Shown here in pieces: positions 60,338 through 64,000 of a stretch of DNA of 64,000 bases. Origin of the DNA: Annulohypoxylon bovei var. microspora (Eukaryota; Ascomycota; Sordariomycetes; Xylariales; Hypoxylaceae); contig MU405213.1 of assembly GCA_022836615.1 (NCBI GenBank), positions 62,001-126,000 on the forward strand. The letters run 5' to 3'. Each line of letters begins with the position of its first letter. The first letter of the stretch is position 1. Both the position numbers and the translations under genes were made by a program. Below the pieces are notes generated by a model. It worked only from the letters and a program-made list of their open reading frames with translations, was not told the origin of the DNA and searched no databases.

Positions 60338-63300
60338 GATTATCTGCAGAAGCTAACTCAAAGATGTGCGAAAGGGAACCTGGACAATTTCGAGATATAG
60401 ACAACGTCGAATCGTCCTGCTCGTCAGGGATCTACAGTGTGATGCTCTAACGTCGATGAAGAAGTCGGCTTGGCGGTGAGATCGACCCAATGTAGATCGG
60501 TCTAACTGACTACAGCGCTTCGATTGGCGATTGATCCAAGCGCAACGTGCAACCAAATTATCGTTCGAACGTGTTCTAAACTTCGTAGACTAAGGTTCCT
60601 AGATTTTTAAAAAGATTACTTGGAGATATCGAGTCGTGGTCGTCGTGGTCGTGAATTGAGTTGATCAGAATTGGCGTTAGAAAGGGGCGCGAAGGCGTTG
60701 AGCGGGTACGTGTCGCTGTAAGAAGGCGGGCTGCGGGTTTGGTTTTGTTTGATTGGAATAAACGAGTGACAGAGAGACTAGCTCAAAGAAATGAATTTCA
60801 GATAAAAATGCAACTTATGTTGCCATCAAGAATAACATTTAAAAATGACCACTTTAATATCGATTGCAACTTGTGCGAGCGATATTTTCTATGCTGGTTT
60901 GAAATTGACTTGAGTTGTGATAGAGTAAAGTGGTGGTAGATGAAGAGAAGACGACGAGGATGGAATTGAATCCCGCACGACAGAGTGGGCAGAGGGGGGT
61001 GGAATGAGTGGAATGGAGACGGGGATGGCAGCATAAAATGGCAAGGTCTGCACGGTCTGCAAGGTCTGCAAGGTTTAGTTCGGCTTCATTAACCCATAAA
61101 TTGAGGGATAGCCCTGGTTTGTCCTGAACTTTCTCATTTTCCCTGACTTCCCTTAACTTCTTGGGCGAAACACCCGCAAGGAGCAAGAACGAATGGAACA
61201 AATAGACCCCAAATTGCGGGTACTATCCGGTACGTACTACGGAGCTGTCGTACGAAATAACAAAACTGCCAAATTAGGCGAGACAAACTGGACCGGAAAG
61301 ATCCCGCTACAGCTTCTAATTGGTTCGCTACTCGCTGCTAAATAATCCTTTAGCACCTTTCAATGTTCTCCATTGCACCTTTTATTCAAGGGACAAAACT
61401 TAATATGGTAGGTACTTAAGGTATTGGGTACGAAAGAACAAGGGAAATAATATGAAGCATATTGACACTTTCATAGATATGTCAAAGGAGGGAACTTGAA
61501 AGACATCAATATTTTTTAAAATAACCATAATAACAAACAGCGACGGATATTTATAAAGTTAAGCAAACATGAGATCTAAGGTTCTTACTACTTATTAAAT
61601 GAGTTCGTGCACGAGCAGGTAGGTGTATTAAGTAATTGTCAGGCCAGACCTTGGGATCTACGGTCCCACGTAAACGGGGCTGTTCGATTGTATATAAATT
61701 CGCTTGGCCTCTCTCTGCACGTGAAGACTTGCGTTATTTCGATCGAACATATATGTGTATGTGCCTTGGTACGTAGTACTCCAAATCAAGGTCTTGGTGG
61801 TGTACGAGCAATATATCTTTAAATGACCCGGCCCCTCTGCCACGATCTCATCGAATGGGCTGCTCGATTCCGTAATAGAATCATGTTGCCAGTCCCCTGG
61901 GTCGGACAATTAATCTGATCTAGGCGAATCATGGTGTACGCGTTGTTGGGCTGCAGCCCGATATCATCATGGCTTTGCTTCCCGATATGTAGTTTAGGGT
62001 TTGACTGCCGGGTTTGCCGGGGGAAATGACGGGAAATGAAGAGTATAAGCAGATTACTGCTTCTTGACAGCAACCCTAAAAAACCATAAACTGGAGTGTT
62101 TCCCCGGATTGGAAGTAAAGTTAAGTTTGATAGTTACAGAGAGGATGTTTCTTTCACAAGGAGATTATACAGTATGTATTCTCCCGAGTCCTTGCCTACC
62201 TATCTCTTAGTCATCTCTCGAGATGTCTACCTAGACCATCTAGTCAACGCCTGAAGAATTTACTAGCCACCTAAGTTCCTATCATACCTAGTTGTGATAT
62301 TAACAACAACGCCCTTGCATAAGCCCTACTTCAAATCCCGTCAATGACCAGTTGGAAAGGTAAAATGTTGCCAGCTTCTGCACGTGGTGCTTATTATTAA
62401 GATCTAAACAAGCAAGGGAAGTTTGTAAGAATTCATATATAGGCACCTACCTACCTACCTACCTAGGTAGGTATGTGACGAGGTAAATTAGTAAAGCTTC
62501 TTTCTATACAACCTAGTATTTGGATTATTAGCTCATTACTTAGGCAGGTAGGTTAACCACAGGCCTTCCCCAGAAAAAAAAAAAAAATCAGATTAAAAGG
62601 GACTAATGCAGGGCAACTATTACTGCCGAAGCAACTACAGTTGCTAGAAGTCATGATAGCTCAAGCTAATAGTCCTGATGATAGTGGGTGAGGCTGAACA
62701 CGATATATATGAACTATAAGCAGGTACGTAATATAGGTATCCAATAGAAATAGACTCAACATTGTTCCATGTGACGCTAGAGAAGCATTGTAGTGACTTC
62801 GTATAAGTGCCGTGAGTTGAGACATTGCAACTACATACCTAAACGTGACTTACCGCCCAAGCCATGCGTTTCCTGCAAGTAAGATGTAACGTTAGTAAAG
62901 CTACATAGAAAACAAAGAACATTCACGCGTGGAGGCGCGTGGTAGTTGAGAGTAACTCCTTGGGTAGATAGTAACTACATCAGAACCGAACGGGTACAGC
63001 TACACCTTATATTCCTTATATTTGTTTATAACAGCTCGGCATAGGATACGCTAAAAATTTAGCATGAAGCTGATGTGAGATCGCAATAGGCGGCACTCGC
63101 GATGAAAAATAGTTATTGGCAGACGATTTAAGCACCGCCTCATTATTCGTATCCACTGGGAGGGATCGGCCCCACCCAATGAGGCTTCTAAATCCCCATA
63201 GATCCATACTACCTAATGCCTCCTATTTCCTGATGCTATTTTTATCCCAAACAGACCCTGATGGACCCAAGACGCGATGCACACCTTTCAACTCACCACG

Positions 63301-64000
63301 CATTTTCGAGGCAAATTCTCATTATAATTAACACAAAGAATAATGATTTACCAAAACTTACAAAACCAAGTTACAAACACTGTTTCTCTCTAAAACCTAA
63401 GCAATACAGTCTGGTGCGTACATCTTGGGCAAGATTTGTTTGATTCATGCGTCCACGTAAGGTACTGTGGAATTGTGGGGGCCTAGTTTCAAGCTAATCC
63501 GGTAGCTGAGGACGCCAACAGAGTAGCCCCTAAAGCATACAGTAAGGTTGTACGGTATGAAAATAACGAAATTACTGTATTCGAACATGTACGCGTTTGT
63601 CGCATGTAGGGACTGACCACATGCATATGTATTTCGTATTCTTAAATACATTTAAATTTGCATTCGCATGCATAAGAAAGGCTTGCTGGGAAAGACAAGT
63701 TTCGATATAGGATCGCCCTCAAAGGTAACTTGAAAGAATAACATCTACGACAGACATGATGTGTGTAGCTATGTTGGTGGTGGTGATGCTCGTGAACTAG
63801 GTGAACTGGCTCGTCTCATCCCCCCATCCCTGTGCTGACCCTAAGCCGTAGGCTATTACATTGACAACCTGTTATTATGGTGAAATCCATTGCGCCTTGA
63901 TGGATTCATGCTATTTGCCAGCTCGCTTTTGTGGCTGAAGTTTGGAGAGGTTGGATCCGTCTTGGTTGGGATGGGAAAAAAACCTGCGAGTCAAAGCCAT
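60338..64000. other. 3.7 kb right-edge region, no supported gene
   Basis: OPY2 promoter side, then non-coding sequence. It contains three tandem copies of a GGTCTGCAA/C unit near 61045-61072, a TACC-repeat palindrome at 62445-62473 and an A13-14 run near 62574-62587. Short frames have no family resemblance. Confidence 0.5.
62445..62473. repeat. Tandem ACCT run ending in CCTAGG palindrome
   Basis: Five ACCT units followed by AGGTAGGTA, the longest member of the CCTAGG family in the window. Confidence 0.8.

Noticed and set aside
60961..60985. ATTGAATCCCGC resembling the T arm of a minus-strand tRNA
   Set aside because: No matching T stem or acceptor stem could be paired around it.
63984..64000. 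Minus-strand ATG and short frame followed by a GT at the right edge
   Set aside because: Only 17 bases are visible before a weak donor; nothing supports a gene start.
1..64000. CRISPR array, 5S rRNA gene, bacterial-type operon or secondary-metabolite backbone gene
   Set aside because: I looked for spaced direct repeats, 5S internal promoter sequence and large synthase motifs and saw none; the genome is clearly fungal.

Overview
The window is nuclear DNA from a filamentous ascomycete (Pezizomycotina, most likely a sordariomycete). The evidence is short GT..AG introns of about 50-130 nt interrupting most genes, fungus-specific families (HET domain, mpaB-type oxygenase, DUF7730, DUF6590, Opy2, ApsA/Num1 cortical anchor, RasB-type GTPase), a dispersed intron-bearing tRNA gene, and Sordariomycete-like spacers strewn with CCTAGG/ACCTAGGT palindromes. 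I support sixteen protein genes and one tRNA; gene models were joined by hand from reading frames and splice signals.

Layout. 0.4-0.6 kb: a small uncharacterised protein. 3.7-12.0 kb: an accessory-looking block with a metaxin/SAM37-like mitochondrial protein (+), then four minus-strand genes: mpaB-like oxygenase, DUF7730 protein, an unrecognised two-exon family and a DUF6590 protein. 14.7-17.0 kb: a large intronless HET-domain protein, convergent with PRO2 (gamma-glutamyl phosphate reductase, proline synthesis). 20.4-22.2 kb: a DHA1-type drug/proton antiporter (MFS). 22.6-33.8 kb: a run of minus-strand housekeeping genes: an SRY1-like PLP dehydratase whose second intron contains a complete tRNA-Asn gene, mitochondrial ketol-acid reductoisomerase (ILV5), the NEDD8 E2 UBC12, and the nuclear-migration cortical anchor ApsA. 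The last 30 kb is gene-poor: only a type II HAD hydrolase (43.3 kb), RasB (48.5 kb) and the HOG-pathway anchor Opy2 (59-60 kb), separated by gene-free stretches of 4 to almost 10 kb. The desert at 34-43 kb holds two short inverted-repeat elements (about 280 bp, TA-flanked, MITE-like).

How the genes work together. There is no operon logic and no secondary-metabolite backbone enzyme. PRO2, ILV5 and the SRY1-like enzyme are amino-acid metabolism; RasB and Opy2 are signalling; UBC12 drives cullin neddylation; ApsA tethers dynein at the cortex. I found no defence island, CRISPR, virus or wholly new system. The most unusual items are the tRNA nested in an intron with its own Pol III terminator, the two MITE-like elements, a palindrome touching the PRO2 start codon, and abrupt GC-rich tracts inside three coding regions.
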